Of a DNA stretch of 64,000 bases, positions 20,883 to 33,264 are shown one piece after another. This DNA is from Anthostomella pinea (Eukaryota > Ascomycota > Sordariomycetes > Xylariales > Xylariaceae): the NCBI GenBank assembly GCA_963556695.1, contig CAUWAG010000020.1:1550001-1614000 (forward strand). The letters are read 5' to 3'. Each line of letters begins with the position of its first letter. The first letter of the stretch is position 1. A model generated the notes under the pieces. It was not told where the DNA came from. It ran no database searches and saw only the letters and a program-made list of their open reading frames with translations. The position numbers and the translations under genes are program-made.

Positions 20883-23543
20883 TCAAGCACTTAGGGCGAG
20901 GCAGGCATCGACCGCAAGACCAACCCTGGATGCCGAACGTCAGTGTGCCCAACGACCTGAGTGGACACATTGGGGATGAATTTACCTTCCTTCCTTCTGG
21001 TAGACAACATCACTAATGATATCCCGATCCAGGTCTGGGAACATTCCTGCTAGGGTTTCCACAATATTGTCGTGTTCTGCTCGCTGCAGCCGATGAGCTT
21101 CAGCAGTTTCCGCACTCGCCTGTCTGGCCGCGGCTTCTTGGGCTGATAGCTGCTGGCGACCTGCTGGCGGCTGTGGTGATACATCCGTGCTCTGTCGCGG
21201 GTTCAGGCGGGAAGGTATTGAGTCAGGTTGAGGAGCCCGAGAGGGCGTGCTAGGCCCAGCACCGCTTGGGTCATCCGAGAACATGCGGCCAATCGATGAT
21301 AGTGGTTTCTGAATAGAACGCAGAAGTCCTGAGATGGCAGGACCGTCTTCGCCAGAATCATTACCTTCGTTCGATGACGTGGATCTTCGCGGAGTCTTCG
21401 TCCCATCCCCGTCAAGCGATGGACGAGTCGAGGAAGACTCTGGTGGATGGAGATCACCTTTCTCTGATTGCTGTGCTTGGGGAAGAGCTGGTGATTCTTG
21501 TTGTCGGTGCTTTTCGGCAATAGCAGATACGGCCGCCTCCACGTTCTTTTCAAACTCCTCATCAGTGATTGTCAAGGTGGTACGATCCATGTTCTCGATG
21601 AACTGCACAGCACCCATCTGAAACCATAACACATTAGTCGCTTGCGAAGCTTGCATGGGCAGAGCCGCATGCTTACCAGAGACGAGAGATAATAACCAGC
21701 TTCACCGCCGAGCTTTTCTTGGTTGCGAAATCTCAGGATGTACTGGACATTAGACACTAGATGATCCGGATTGGATCGTAGAACAACATATATCAGAAGT
21801 GGCATAAAGCTGTCAGCTGACGAGTCTGACTTGTTGTGCTTGAGGAGACCTGATATAACGATGAGCTCACACACCACACCGTGACAAGTGTGGACTGCTT
21901 ACCAAATATGACCTTGCAGCAGTTGAGAACGCAGATGATCTTGTCTCGTGGTGCTCGGTATGACCTGATCTTCAGTAGTTCTGCTCCAGTCAGCTCAGGA
22001 TCCCAGTATTGACTCGATCACGCTCACCTTGCTGGGCCAAGATGAGAAACCTCTTCCCGCTCTCGCTCGTGGGCGGGATGTCCAAGTGCGCTTCGCGAAC
22101 CCAGCTGTAGATATTAATCTTTTGCGCCAGGATATCGTCTCTCTCGACATCTTCCTGGTGCTGTCCACGGCGACCTGGACCCATGGGCCGATCTCCACCC
22201 CGTCGTTTTGACTTTGCCCCCGGAATAGGCTGAGGGGGAGCTATTGCGGGAGAGAAAGTCTGTGTATACAGCCGATTCATAACGAGCTTCTCCATTCCCT
22301 CGCGAGCATTGTCGAATTCTACATCCGAGACCTCGCTCCATACTTCGCACTGGGCCATCTTGTTCGCAATGAATGCCAGGAAGTCGCTTATAATCTTGAC
22401 TTGCTCGTGCACCATCCATTGCCGCTTTGCAAACTCGGCGAGGAAGGACTTGAGGTATCTCGCAACCGGGTCGGCCTTCTTGTGCTTGAGCTGTTCTAGG
22501 AATCGGTGGAAGTCGAAGGGCAAGGAAGGCTCGGGCTCGGGTTCGGGCGGCGGTGGCCGGTGTAGGGGTGCCGTAGATGAGACAGGCGATTCAATATCGG
22601 GCAGTTTATCGTCTGAAGGCCCGTCCTTAGGGGGAACTGGCGGTCCATGGTCTTCAGGCTCTCCCAATCTTTCCTTCGAGCGAGTACTTGTTGGGGACCC
22701 GCTTGCAAGTGTCAGACCTTGCATTTCTTGAAGCTGCTGGGCGATGCTCGGGGCAAGAGGTTCTAAACTGGATTTCCTAGGAGGATGCTGCTGCATTGGG
22801 GGGCTGCTCAGGAGCGGCGAAGTGATCCCCAACCTGGGGCTCATGACCTCGGCCTCTCCAGGACCACCCCCATCCTCGGGAAACTGCCGCATGATTCTCT
22901 GGATCTCAGAGCGAGATGTCCCCTCTCGCTCATCCTCACTTGGATACTGCGCCTCATCATAGCCCGCGTCGGAGTGTGTGGGTGACGGTCCTGGTCCTGG
23001 ACCTTGATGCTTGGATCGGTGGGTAGAGCTCGTGCGCGACGGCGGCAGAGAGCCCTGTGGAGTTGGAGGAGTTGGGTCAAGATAGCCACCAGTATCAATG
23101 GTAAGATACTTTGTGGGTTTCGTAGGCTTCAGGGTAGCGACAGAAGACTCCATAGGATCTGTATGTGCGGGAGGTTCTGTCGGTTCGGTCGGTTGAGCAG
23201 CGCCCACATCTTCAACCTCGGGTGGTTTCGAGTCGGCTCCAGCTTGGTCTGTAAATACACTGCTTGAGCCTAGGTCAAGTGAATCGGCCTGCCGTTGGGC
23301 TCCCTCGTCCTTTGCCTCACCGCCAGCGACACCCCAGCCCGATGAGTCTGTATTCTCTCTGACATTCTTGCTGCGGACCTTGGTTTCCGGCAAATCTGTT
23401 CCAGATGCGACGTCTATCGCATTGACCGGTGCTATCTCTGATTGACGCAGGTCCATGGGCTTTGGGTCGCTCATGGCGGGGTCATGGTCGGACGTGACGA
23501 GGCGGCGCGAGGGCTCTGGCAAGGGCTGTTCGGGAGGAGGCAT
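20883..23543 (-). CDS. vps9: Vps9-type guanine nucleotide exchange factor for Rab5 (VPS9 + CUE domains)
   Basis: Five exons: 22028-23543, 21903-21980, 21677-21849, 20986-21617 and 20883-20925; total 2442 nt, 813 aa. The first ~350 residues are disordered and Pro/Ser-rich. The helical bundle begins at FDFHRFLEQLKHKKADPVARY, and the VPS9 domain proper includes SADSFMPLLIYVVLRSNPDHL, with the conserved Asp and the Y/V surface that contacts Rab5. The C-terminal CUE domain reads IVETLAGMFPDLDRDIISDV and, across the last intron, KEGRVGLAVDACLAL. CUE domains bind ubiquitin. From yeast, Vps9 activates Vps21/Rab5 on endosomes and is needed for vacuolar sorting. Introns are 47-60 bp, each GT-AG, and all keep phase, which strongly supports the model. 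Confidence 0.95.
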
Positions 23544-23956
23544 GCAAGAGAAGCTGGAGCTTTGCCAGGCTTGTATTGTAGGCTGGAGGGCAGGGTATCG
23601 TGCTTTTAGGGAGAGCGAGGGTACGGCGTCGTTGCTCGCTCTTGTGAAAGTATAGTGGCGTGCGAGGCGTGGTGGTGGATGTCCAGGCAGGTTCTCATAA
23701 TATGGTTACTTATCGTTATCGGGGCAAGTCAGTCGGCCTCGAAATCGGAAATAGCTGCCAGATACCGAATGGAACCTGACAGGCCTGACAGGTGACATAG
23801 ATGCAGCCTCTCAGCCTGACAAGTCCAAGCCACATACACCCCACGATCAAGAGGCGTCTGCTGTGGCGGTGTGCTGCATAGTGCATACATCAATCGTCTT
23901 AATATTAATTAATGCATGTGTCTGCTTAGAACACGACTGTCACATAACAAGGACCC
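23544..23956. other. 5' flank of VPS9 leading into the AT-rich block
   Basis: Base composition is normal and then falls abruptly to AT-rich after about 23950. No gene or clear element seen; presumed promoter of VPS9. Confidence 0.5.
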
Positions 23957-23959
23957 TGC

Positions 23960-24070
23960 TAAACCTACATCAGGTACCATAACAGTATTTACAGCGTTTA
24001 AAGAACCTCTCTTAAACTAACTGAATATAATAATAAATATTCATAATATTTATAAAGCTTAATAAACTAG
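23960..24070 (+). repeat. Left terminal direct repeat of the AT-rich block
   Basis: Shares with 31768-31882 the ordered landmarks TTACAGCGTT, AAAG(A)ACCT, TTAAACTA, ATATAATAA and AAAGCTT, ending in CTAG. Differences are mostly transitions. It may be a decayed LTR. Confidence 0.6.
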
Positions 24071-24331
24071 CAGCATTTTTCAATATAATTTAAGTTAGTT
24101 TTTCGTTAAAAAAGATTTTAAGATTTTTTAAAATATTTATTTTTTTCGTTAAATTTTACAAAACGGTACTATCTTTTATTTAATCCCTTTTAATAACGAC
24201 GACACTTTAAAGTTTAAACTATCTCGTATTAAACATTTTAAATTTATTAAAAGCTAGACTTTTATATATATTAAACTTTCGTAATAATCTTTTAAATAAA
24301 CCTTATTTATTTTTTAAGTAATTCTTATTTT

Positions 24332-24533
24332 TATTGGAGCAGGCTTGAGCGATCAATCATAATACTCGAGTAATGGGTCAAGGTCATGATGTTGCTCATG
24401 GTTGGATTGTGAGGTCTAGCTGGACTCGAAGGTCTGGCTAAGTGACCTAACAATCCGGTATCTAATCTCATATCTAACTATACATGTGGGTTCGGTATAG
24501 ATGGTTTGAATGTGAAATTGCATAGATTCAATA
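24332..24533 (+). repeat. LTR-like repeat, copy 1 (202 bp)
   Basis: Same family as 27957-28158, 29206-29409 and 30567-30770. Landmarks: GCAGGCTTGAGCGATCAATC, TACTCGAGTA, GGTCATGATGTTGC, GGTCTGGCTAAGTG and TACATGTGGG. Its termini are mutated (TATTGG...) and I see no clear target duplication. Confidence 0.7.
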
Positions 24534-24853
24534 TGTACCTTGTTTTTAAAATGTTATTAAGTAAATTTAATTTTAAGGTTTATAACTTTATTGTAAACTT
24601 TAGAAAGGTATTTAAAATATGAAGCCGTATAATTATATATCAAATTAAAATTAAAATTAGTTAGACACTAGTAGCTTTTCAAAGTAATTAGTAAAATTAC
24701 GATTACTTATTAAAACAAAAGTTTAGATTTTTATTTTTTGAAATAAGGTATCAGAGTTATCTTCGTATATCTTATAAAAGTTTTAATATTTTATAGGCCG
24801 TTGTAAGTAGGCTATTGATTATAATTACTTTAAGTAAAGGTAATAAAAGATAC

Positions 24854-25131
24854 TGTTTTGGGGCAGGGATGATATCATGTACAGCCAAGTATGTGACATA
24901 TAAAGACCACCGTTCATTTTTCGTTACTTCTTTTTGACTTCCTGCACAGCCACTCCTCTTTTATAACATATATAATTGAGCGATCAGTTCAGACACACAT
25001 TATATTATCTCTATGTGACACACGCTTCAAATTCAATGTGTGGCTTTGCTAATGGCTCTCCCTCCTCCTTCTAATATCCATTGTACAAGCAGCCCCTTTA
25101 TAAGTGTTGTTGCTGTCCCCGACTCAATACA
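24854..25131 (+). repeat. Candidate solo LTR of a second family (278 bp)
   Basis: Begins TGTTTTGGGGC and ends CAATACA, so the ends are TG...CA with a 7-bp imperfect inverted match. It contains a TATA-like CATATAAAGACC at about 24897-24908 and pyrimidine-rich stretches downstream, as in an LTR promoter. No target duplication found. Composition is less AT-rich than its surroundings. Confidence 0.4.
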
Positions 25132-26187
25132 TTAAGGCCTTTTTTACTTTTCGTTTCAAAATAACTGTATAATATAAAACGAGCTGGCAAATATGATTAT
25201 AAACGTTTTTAAGATTATAATTAAAATAAAATCGATACATTTATTTTTTAAACGCTTTCTTATGGTCTGGTATAGGTAGCCCATATGGTGAGTCCTAGAG
25301 CCCGGACATGAGTACATGTACCACCATTGAATGTCAAGCTGCCAAGCTTGATATTCGACATCCTTTTGGGAGGAACAGCCGTGGCATGGTGGTTATAGTG
25401 AGCGTTAGTCAGACGCTTATTTAAAAAAACTCTTCCTATTAGTAAAATATTTTTAGCTTTCGTCTTAATAAAGCGTTTAGTTTTAATTTCAGTAATAAAC
25501 TTAGGGATAAGGTTAGTTTTGGCTGTATTAATAACTCGTCTCATAAAAGAATCGCGCTTTTTTCGGTTAAAGTCTTAAAAAGTCTTTTTTATTAAAGCGC
25601 GCTTGCTGTTTTACAACCTTTATTTTCATGTTACGTTTTTAAAAAAAACTCGCCTTATCATAGTAAGTTAGTTCGTTTTTTCCAAAGTAATGGCTGTATA
25701 TGAGTTGGAATATAAAATTCGAAACTAGGTCTTTTATATCGGTTCGTTATTTCGTAAGAAGATAAGGTTTTTTTGAACTATATTAATTAACCAAAGTATT
25801 ATTATAAAGCAACTTAGAAACCAAAACATAAATGCCTATCAATATTTTTTAGTTATTTAAGAATATTACAATAAAGAAAAGAAAGCGATCTATAATACCA
25901 GCTAAATTTAATAAGGTAAGAGGTCTTAAATTTTAACATATAATCATTTATTCTTTTATATAAAAAGGAAATTTATCTACACCATCAAACCAAATAATAG
26001 GTGTTAAATCTATTATAATTATTTAAACTTACAAACATTGTATAATTATATATTTTAACACTTAAAAATTTAAAGGTTTTTTAAAATAATATAAAAATAT
26101 TATTGAAAAATATTAAAAAATATTCAAAGAAATCGTTATTAATCAAGTGTTATAAAACAAAAGTTTTATAAATTAAGCTATAACGTA

Positions 26188-27345
26188 GGTCACAAGCGAG
26201 CGGGACACACAAACGAGCGGGACACTTTTACCAACCTCCCAACTGCCATGTCAAATAACTTAATTACAACGCATTCAATTTAATTCAATCAATTGGATTC
26301 CTCTTCCTCAAAGGTTTCTATCTCTATTGTACAAGTTTGCGCATGATAGCCAGTATTGCCACAAACGCCACACTATCGCTTATGCGCTGTTGTCTTTCTT
26401 GGACAATGATTATCTTTACTCGTTTTTTAGCTTGTCAGTTTAGTATTCTTCTTTATAACCTGAAAACCTATTGTATCTTTAACAGAGGGTATTCCTTATT
26501 TTATTAGACATTTGTTTTTTATTCTTTGGCATTCATTTAATAAATGATTGGCCTCTTTTAGCTCGCGGACTCTGGAATCAACCAAAGCGACCTTATGCAT
26601 AAGATTGTATATAGCCTTCAAAAACAAGCTCAATGCATCAATTATTGATATAAGTGAGCTTCCCTGGTGGTTTCTGACTCGATTTTGGATATAAACTGAT
26701 TGATTTATTGCTTCATTAATGGTGGTAGGCGTCTTTGAAGTCTAAGTAATGGGTGGCAGATTGGCGTCTGGCAACAGTGTTCGTATCTTGGATACTATCT
26801 TTCGTGACTACCGCTTCAACTTGGCAAAACCACGCGCGATACACGTCTGGATCTTTGTTCAAGACCCTCTGGTAGTCTATCCTCCAATGAAAACGCGTCC
26901 GGAGGCCTAGTATGCGTTTGATGAAGTTCGCCGTCCAGTTCTTCCCAATGCATCCAGTCTTACGTGCCGCCAACAATTGATTCGCCATATCTACAACATA
27001 AGCGTACTAAGGCAGAAATGCTCATGCATCCAGGTCAAGTATAAAGAAGCAAATGGAATTTTCTTCAGAAATCGTAAGTTTCAAAGAATTGGGCATGCTA
27101 TCGTGTCGTGATGGTCAGCCAGCGTTTCTTTGAGCCAATATAAAGATTGGTAGGTGAAAAGTTTTAGCAAGCTTTTGAACAGAAATATAAGGGTCTTACT
27201 TCTTAGCTTGCACATCTAGCTGCATGTCTGATTCATTACAACATAGTGCCATTGCCGTGGGTGGAGGAATACTGGCTGGAAGTTAGAAGTTTGAGAGGTT
27301 CATGAAAGTGTCCCACTCGCTTGTATGTCCCGCTTGCTTATGACC
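26188..27345 (-). mobile_element. Short TIR element of Pogo/Tc5 type, internally reduced
   Basis: Imperfect inverted repeats of about 43 bp (GGTCACAAGCGAGCGGGACA at 26188; GGTCATAAGCAAGCGGGACA inverted, ending 27345) are flanked by TA at 26186-26187 and 27346-27347. At 1158 bp it is too short for a full transposase. It holds a transposase N-terminal fragment and, at about 26340-26395, a degraded Cys/His-rich tail. Its composition is clearly less AT-rich than the surrounding block, so it probably inserted after the block decayed. Confidence 0.78.
26716..26988 (-). pseudogene. Transposase fragment (Tc5/CENP-B-type DNA-binding domain)
   Basis: A 90-codon frame reads AARKTGCIGKNWTANFIKR, then LRTRFHWRIDYQRVLNKD, a typical Tc5/CENP-B helix-turn-helix layout (compare GKNWASRFIKRH in the 10586 element). 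It lacks the upstream psq helix and the DDE core, so it is a remnant inside the 26188-27345 element. Confidence 0.7.
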
Positions 27346-27956
27346 TACGTTGATTATAATAATAAACTAGTTTAAAAAATTTATTTATTATTAATATAAT
27401 TACCGTTAAAGATCTTTAATATAATAAACAACGTCTTATTAATCAACTAAATATTTTAACCTATTATAACGTTAATATAAATAAGGTTAAAGTTTCGTAG
27501 CGATATTTAAAATAAATACTAAATGAGTATTAAATTAAAAAAGATCTTAAATGAAGTTAAATAAAACGTAGTTTTAAAACCAAACTAAGTAACATTATTA
27601 TTTTAATTTCAAAAAGAATTGTTTTAAAACATTATAACCGGAATCTTAAACCCTTTATTTGTCTTCAAATTATGCTTTTTCAATATGTTAAATTTTATAT
27701 ATAACCCGAATTATATTAAATATAAGAATTTAACTTTATATTGTACACATTTATATATAATTAATAGTAAATAAAAGTTTAATAAGTATATAAAAAGATG
27801 TTTAAAATTTTCCATATTTGAAATTAAGTTCTATAAAAAATACTGTAATCTTTTACGTATTATAAGATCACCATGCCTTTTTTATACTATAATTATTAAT
27901 TTTAATTTTACATTGTTAAAATTAAAAAATAATTTTAATATAATAATTCCCTTTAC

Positions 27957-28158
27957 TGTTGGATCCATGTGATTCCACAATAAAACCATCCATACAGAAC
28001 GCACATGTATGATTAGATAAGAGATTAGATACCAGTCTTTGAGGTTACTTAGCCAGACCTGCAGGTCCAGTTAGACTTCACAATCCAACCATCAGCAACA
28101 TCATGACCTTGACCCCATACTCGAGTATTATGATTGATCGTTCAAGCCTGTTCCCACA
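27957..28158 (-). repeat. LTR-like repeat, copy 2 (202 bp), likely solo LTR
   Basis: Inverted relative to copies 1 and 4. One end reads TGTTGGATCC, the other CCCACA. Flanked by TTTAC (27952-27956) and CTTAC (28159-28163), a 5-bp target duplication with one C/T difference. Confidence 0.75.
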
Positions 28159-29205
28159 CTTACATATAAATGTAATCTTTGAAAAGATTACTTAGATAAC
28201 ACCGTAATAAAAACAAGCCTTATTTCGTAAACTTCCGTTTTATAATCAAAAGGTTTTAAATGATATTATTCTAAATCGAGATTTAAAGGTTTTTGCTGTT
28301 ATATAAAAGTTAATACAAATATATTTCGTATTATATTGTTATATCTTCTAACTTCAATGTTTTTTAAAAATGATTAAAGTAAAATTAAAAATTAAAAATT
28401 CAATTGTAAATTTTGTACTTAGATATTATATTAACCTGTTAAATTTTTTTGTGAAATTATGAACACCATTGGCTGCATTTATATCTTAAGTTTAATAATA
28501 AAAAATCCTTAATAATAAAGTAGACTCCTAATGAGATTGTTATAAGACTTATACCTAAAGATATTTTAAATATGTTTATGTTTAAATTAGTAAATAAGAT
28601 TGTATATTATTTATAATACGAGGAAAAACTCACTACGTTATTTATTTAATAGCTATAAATATAAAATATCGTTATAATCAAAAGCATTTATTTAAATTTT
28701 GTGACCTTTCAAATGAAGTCTTATCAAAACTATATAAAGAATAAGTTATTTACAAAGTCGTATTTATTAAATGAAAACTTACCTAATAATATATAAAACC
28801 CTCCAAAATTTTAGAATAAATATCTATCAATTATTTAAAACTTATTGCTTTTGATATATTCAAGAGATATTTATTATATGTAAGCTTTTCTTATTTTCTA
28901 AACGTATTATTTAAATTATAAATGTTTTAAATCAAAATAAGGTAAATCTATAAGTATTTAATATTATATAAAAAACTAAGACGGGTATGTATTAAATAGT
29001 CAATAATTAATTAGTTAGGGAAAATCATAGATATATTGGTTAATATTCTTAAAAATAACAACTTAGATTAACCTAACTTACTTGAAACTACTATTATGTT
29101 TACTTTAAGTAATTAAGTTAACTAGGGCAATTAGTAATAAAATTTATCTGTATACTTTTATTAGTTCAATTCTTTTTAATTGTTAATATTCTTTTTTATA
29201 TTTAC

Positions 29206-29409
29206 AGTTAGATCTCTGTGATTCCAGCCTGCAAACCATCTATACTAGGATCCACATATATGATTAAATAAGAGATTAGATACCTGATTGCGAGGCCACT
29301 TAGCCAGACCTGCGAGTCCAGCTAGGCCTTTTAATCCAACCATTAACAACATCATAACCGTGACCCAATACTCGAGTGTTATGATTGATCGTTAAAGCCT
29401 GTTCTAATA
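29206..29409 (-). repeat. LTR-like repeat, copy 3 (204 bp), likely solo LTR
   Basis: Same orientation as copy 2. Flanked on both sides by TTTAC (29201-29205 and 29410-29414), an exact 5-bp duplication. Termini show several transition-type changes. Confidence 0.75.
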
Positions 29410-30566
29410 TTTACTTTTATGTATATAAAGTAAAACGTATTATGTTTTCCAAAAAACTCGTGTTAGCTTATTTAAATTTTGGGTTTTCAAACCTTTTTCA
29501 AGCTTACAAATAATTATAGCAGAAAAAAGCCTATTTATTATTGATGTTTTATTAACGTAAATGCTAAGTAATACAAAGCGTTTTAATAACGCGTAGTTAA
29601 AGTCGTTTAATAATATAAATTATAAATAATTTAACGATAACTTTATTATAAGATAGTATTGAAATATGTGAAAAAATAAGGCAAGCAAGTAATAAATAAA
29701 AGATTTAATTAAAGTTTATATTAAGATTAATTTAGTATCGTTAATAGTTACATTAAGAAGAATAGTTAAAAACAGTCTGTATAAGATTAATAATTTCAAA
29801 AAGCCGGGGGTAGTTAATTAATTTATAAGACAAAAAATAAATAAATAAAAAGCTGTAGTTAATCTTTTTACCCGTGTATGATTTCATAGTAACGTAGTTA
29901 CTTAATTATTTGTTTGTATAATGAATCTATGTTCACTTGATAAAAACCGAATTATATAAATATGTTTGTTTTATAATAAAACATATTTAAAGTTTGTGTC
30001 GCGATGCCTGCGGCGTTGTGCTGGAAAACTTGTGGTATTCCGAAAATAACAAGGTGAGGAAGGAAAGAAATCCAGGTGTGTGTGCATCCAAATAGCTGCA
30101 GCCATATGGTGGTGTCCTTCCTTATCTAGTCTACACGTGACTTGATGACTCAGCATCCAACCAGGTAAATAGAGGTGCTGGACTGTCACAATTCGTTGGT
30201 TTAAATAACCAAAATCAGTTAATATTAATTAAGCTTAAAACTATATATCTTACTTAAATAAAGATAAACTCAAAGTAATTAAAGTTTATGGCGATATTTA
30301 AGCCGGATTTAATAATATGTTAAAATTATAAACGACTTTTTAGAATAAATTAGACTTATATAATTAACGTAACTAGGTAATAATAGCGTTATAATTATTA
30401 TATTATATTAGTAAAATATATTAAAGTTAGTCATTTATCACTTAACTTAATTTTCGCGCTTATATACGTAGATTTAGTGTGAAAAGACTACCTAGTGTTA
30501 TTAAATCGGTAATAAGCGTAAATGTTATTTTTAATGTTATTTTAAATGTTATTTTTATTTTCAATC

Positions 30567-30770
30567 TGTTGGAACAGGCTTGAACGATCAATCATAATAC
30601 TCGAGTATGGGGTCAAGGTCATGATGTTGCTGATGGTTGGATTGAGAGGAATCTAGCTGGACTCGAAGGTCTGGCCAAGTGCCCTCTTAATCCACTATCT
30701 TATCTTATCTAATCATACATGTGGGTCCTAGTATAGATGGTTTGCAGTCTGGAATCGCATGGATCCAACA
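30567..30770 (+). repeat. LTR-like repeat, copy 4 (204 bp), best preserved
   Basis: Begins TGTTGGAACAGG and ends GGATCCAACA, so TGTTGGA/TCCAACA form a perfect 7-bp inverted terminal match, as in LTRs. Flanks are CAATC (30562-30566) and AAATC (30771-30775), a near-perfect 5-bp duplication. This copy gives the reference boundaries for the family. Confidence 0.8.
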
Positions 30771-31767
30771 AAATCTTCTAATAAATAAAGAGAGAACTCT
30801 AAATGCAATAAGAAATCGATTGACTTTAAATATAAAGGAGAAAAAAGCGTCTGTTGAAAACTCTTAAGTTATAAATTTTTACATTCATAGATTTAAAAAG
30901 TGTTATATATAAACTAACCTCGTTAAAAAATCTCGATCATAGCATTTTATTATAAAAAATAAATAGGCTTTAAAAAGAGGTCGATAATTTTTATACGTTA
31001 TAATAATAAATATAATAATAAACTTATAAATTAATCAAAAATATAGAACAGTAGATTAATAAATCGGTTAAAAGCGTATAATAATAAATTAGTAAATCGG
31101 TCAAATTTTTTAATTATTTTTACGTAGTTGAATAATAAATTATTAGCGATATTTATTAAAACGTTTTATAGAACATAAATCACACTATATAACTTATACT
31201 AATAATTATAAGCGACTTTATAAAAAGAATTAAGTTTATATAAAAATATATTAATTACGTATTAAACATAACGACCGCTTTTTGAATAGCTTTAATTTGG
31301 ATATTAATAAAGACAAAATAGTTATTCAATTATTCATAGCTATAGTAAGAATAGCTTTAATATAAACTAAATAATTTTGTTTACGTTACTTTAAAAAATA
31401 GTAGAATGACGGCGACAAAGGTTTTTCTATAAGCGCTTGTAAATAAAAGGCTTTAATAATATAAGAATTACTACCGATATCTAAAAAAACGATAAAGATA
31501 AACATATGCATTAAATTTCCGCCTTCGGTTTTTTTCTCCGCTTATTTCTAATTTTATTAAGAATTTAACAAATCGATAATTTAATCAATACTTCGCTAAA
31601 TTTTAAAAGTAATCCTATATTTACATTAACCAACGGTTACAAAATTTTCTCTTTTTTAAAAAAAATAAACAATTTTTTTACATTTATAAAAAGAAATTAC
31701 GAGCTAGCGACGGTGAGAATATTATTAAAACTTATTAGAGGTAAATTATTACATGATAAAAACCACG

Positions 31768-31882
31768 TTAAACTTGCATTACGTTTTATAGCAGTAGTTA
31801 CAGCGTTAAAGGAACCTACTTTAAACTAGCTAGATATAATAACAAATACATACAATACACACAAAGCTTGATAACAACCTAG
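31768..31882 (+). repeat. Right terminal direct repeat of the AT-rich block
   Basis: Counterpart of 23960-24070 in the same orientation. Sequence of normal composition starts immediately after it, marking the block boundary. Confidence 0.6.
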
Positions 31883-33264
31883 TCCTGCATGTCTTCATTC
31901 TGTCGACACTCCAGATCATAATATCACACAAAAGGGTCGTAGGATCCCTTCTGTGCTCCGGGACAAAGAGAATCAGGCATAATGGATTATTTGATTGCTC
32001 TGGTCTCTTCCACCACCCCTTGCCAATGTTCTCTGACTCTGGAAGACAGCACAGGTGAACAAAATGACTGCTGGACTGTCTCCGAAACTTCAACGCATAC
32101 CACCGACATTTTACAGTCATTCGGCATTATGGCTATAGGCGCAACGCTCATGTTCATGTCTTGTGACACCCTATCATCACAACCAGATAGTGGAATGCTA
32201 GAAGGAAATATCCCAATCACGGCGGAGTGCTAGGCCATGCAACTTGGGGCTGCCGACATAACATCTTTTTCAAATAGGGAGTTGCTTATTACCTACATGT
32301 ACCTACCATACCTCATGAGAGAACATGTGAAGCCTTCCATCGGGAATTTGTCAACTTCCCTTCTAGTGATTTGAGATTCCACACCCAGCTTCAGGGCCCC
32401 CTTTCCAAGGTCTCACTCTTGCTTCGTTGAACCTCTGCAGTAGCCGCCTACGTTAATGAAGACGAACCCCAGCAAAGGCGCATACTGACATAATGCCTAC
32501 GTCCTGTCGCATGCATGATGGCTCCCACTTATAGAAGTACCAGGTTCGTGAAGGACCAAGGTCAGATTCAGCCATCCTGGTTATTAGCCTTGTAGGTACA
32601 GTAGTGCAGTCACAGTGATGCGATCGAAATTACAGGTTTGGATTTTAGCGGCATTCCATGCTGCAAGTCATCGGCTTTCCCGTTAACCCGGGTACTGACT
32701 CAGTGAATCGAATCCTGGCGTCTGCCCAGCTGATCCATTCCACCACGTCAGCCACTGAGACCACTGCAACTAGCGTCTGCGCTCCAATGGGATGGCCGGG
32801 ATGGCCGGGAAGAGCGGGAGAGCAGCATGGCTTGAACTTCCTATGCCGCCAATGCAACCTTGAACTTAACCTTCCAAGGTCTCTTTCTGTACACCACCAA
32901 ACAACACCCATACCCATTCCCGACCCGATCGACCCGCTCCTCAACACCGAGTAAAACGGCAGTTGGTCTCTCGCCGAAGGGATCCCGGGGACTCGCTGGA
33001 CATCGGCATCACGATCGCTGGCTGCTATCGTATTGCAGCATCCTCACTCGTTCCGAATATCCGAAGACGTTCGTTTAGTTGCCCGTTCTGCAAATCTAAG
33101 TACGAACCAACAAACCTACCAGCAAGCATCGCGCCTGTCCACGACGAGTACAGCGTCTGAGAACGCGCTCTTTCTCACGCTGACATTGGTCTTGCCCCGA
33201 GATCTACAATGTTAATGCAAACCGTGTTTTGCAATGGGACAACACTCGTTCGGTAAATTACAGA
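31883..33264. other. Intergenic region upstream of the P4-ATPase
   Basis: Normal base composition returns here. Overlapping short open frames on both strands (31830-32233, 32645-33215) contradict one another and carry no motifs. The last ~350 bp are CA/CT-rich like a fungal promoter and 5' UTR. An ATG at 33215 opens only a 13-codon upstream frame. Confidence 0.5.

Larger units (their letters stand above)
23957..31882. repeat. AT-rich, RIP-like block of degraded, nested mobile elements
   Basis: About 7.9 kb dominated by A and T, with TA-rich words, long A/T runs and almost no open frames, unlike the GC-rich genes on both sides. Related ~110-bp sequences border it in direct orientation (23960-24070 and 31768-31882). 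Inside lie four ~203-bp LTR-like repeats, one other LTR candidate, one TIR element and two islands of normal composition (25258-25405 and about 29990-30195) that I cannot identify. The appearance matches repeat-induced point mutation followed by nested insertions. No functional gene seen. Confidence 0.85.

Noticed and set aside
23960..31882. Possibility that the AT-rich block is a mitochondrial insertion or centromere core
   Set aside because: No mitochondrial gene motif is seen. The direct-repeat borders and nested LTR/TIR elements explain it better; a centromere cannot be judged from one 8-kb block.
32645..33215. Overlapping open frames upstream of the P4-ATPase on both strands
   Set aside because: They contradict each other, have no motifs and sit in the likely promoter and 5' UTR of the ATPase.
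33215..33256. ATG at 33215 as start of the P4-ATPase
   Set aside because: It opens a 13-codon frame that stops before the ATPase frame; the first in-frame ATG is 33265.
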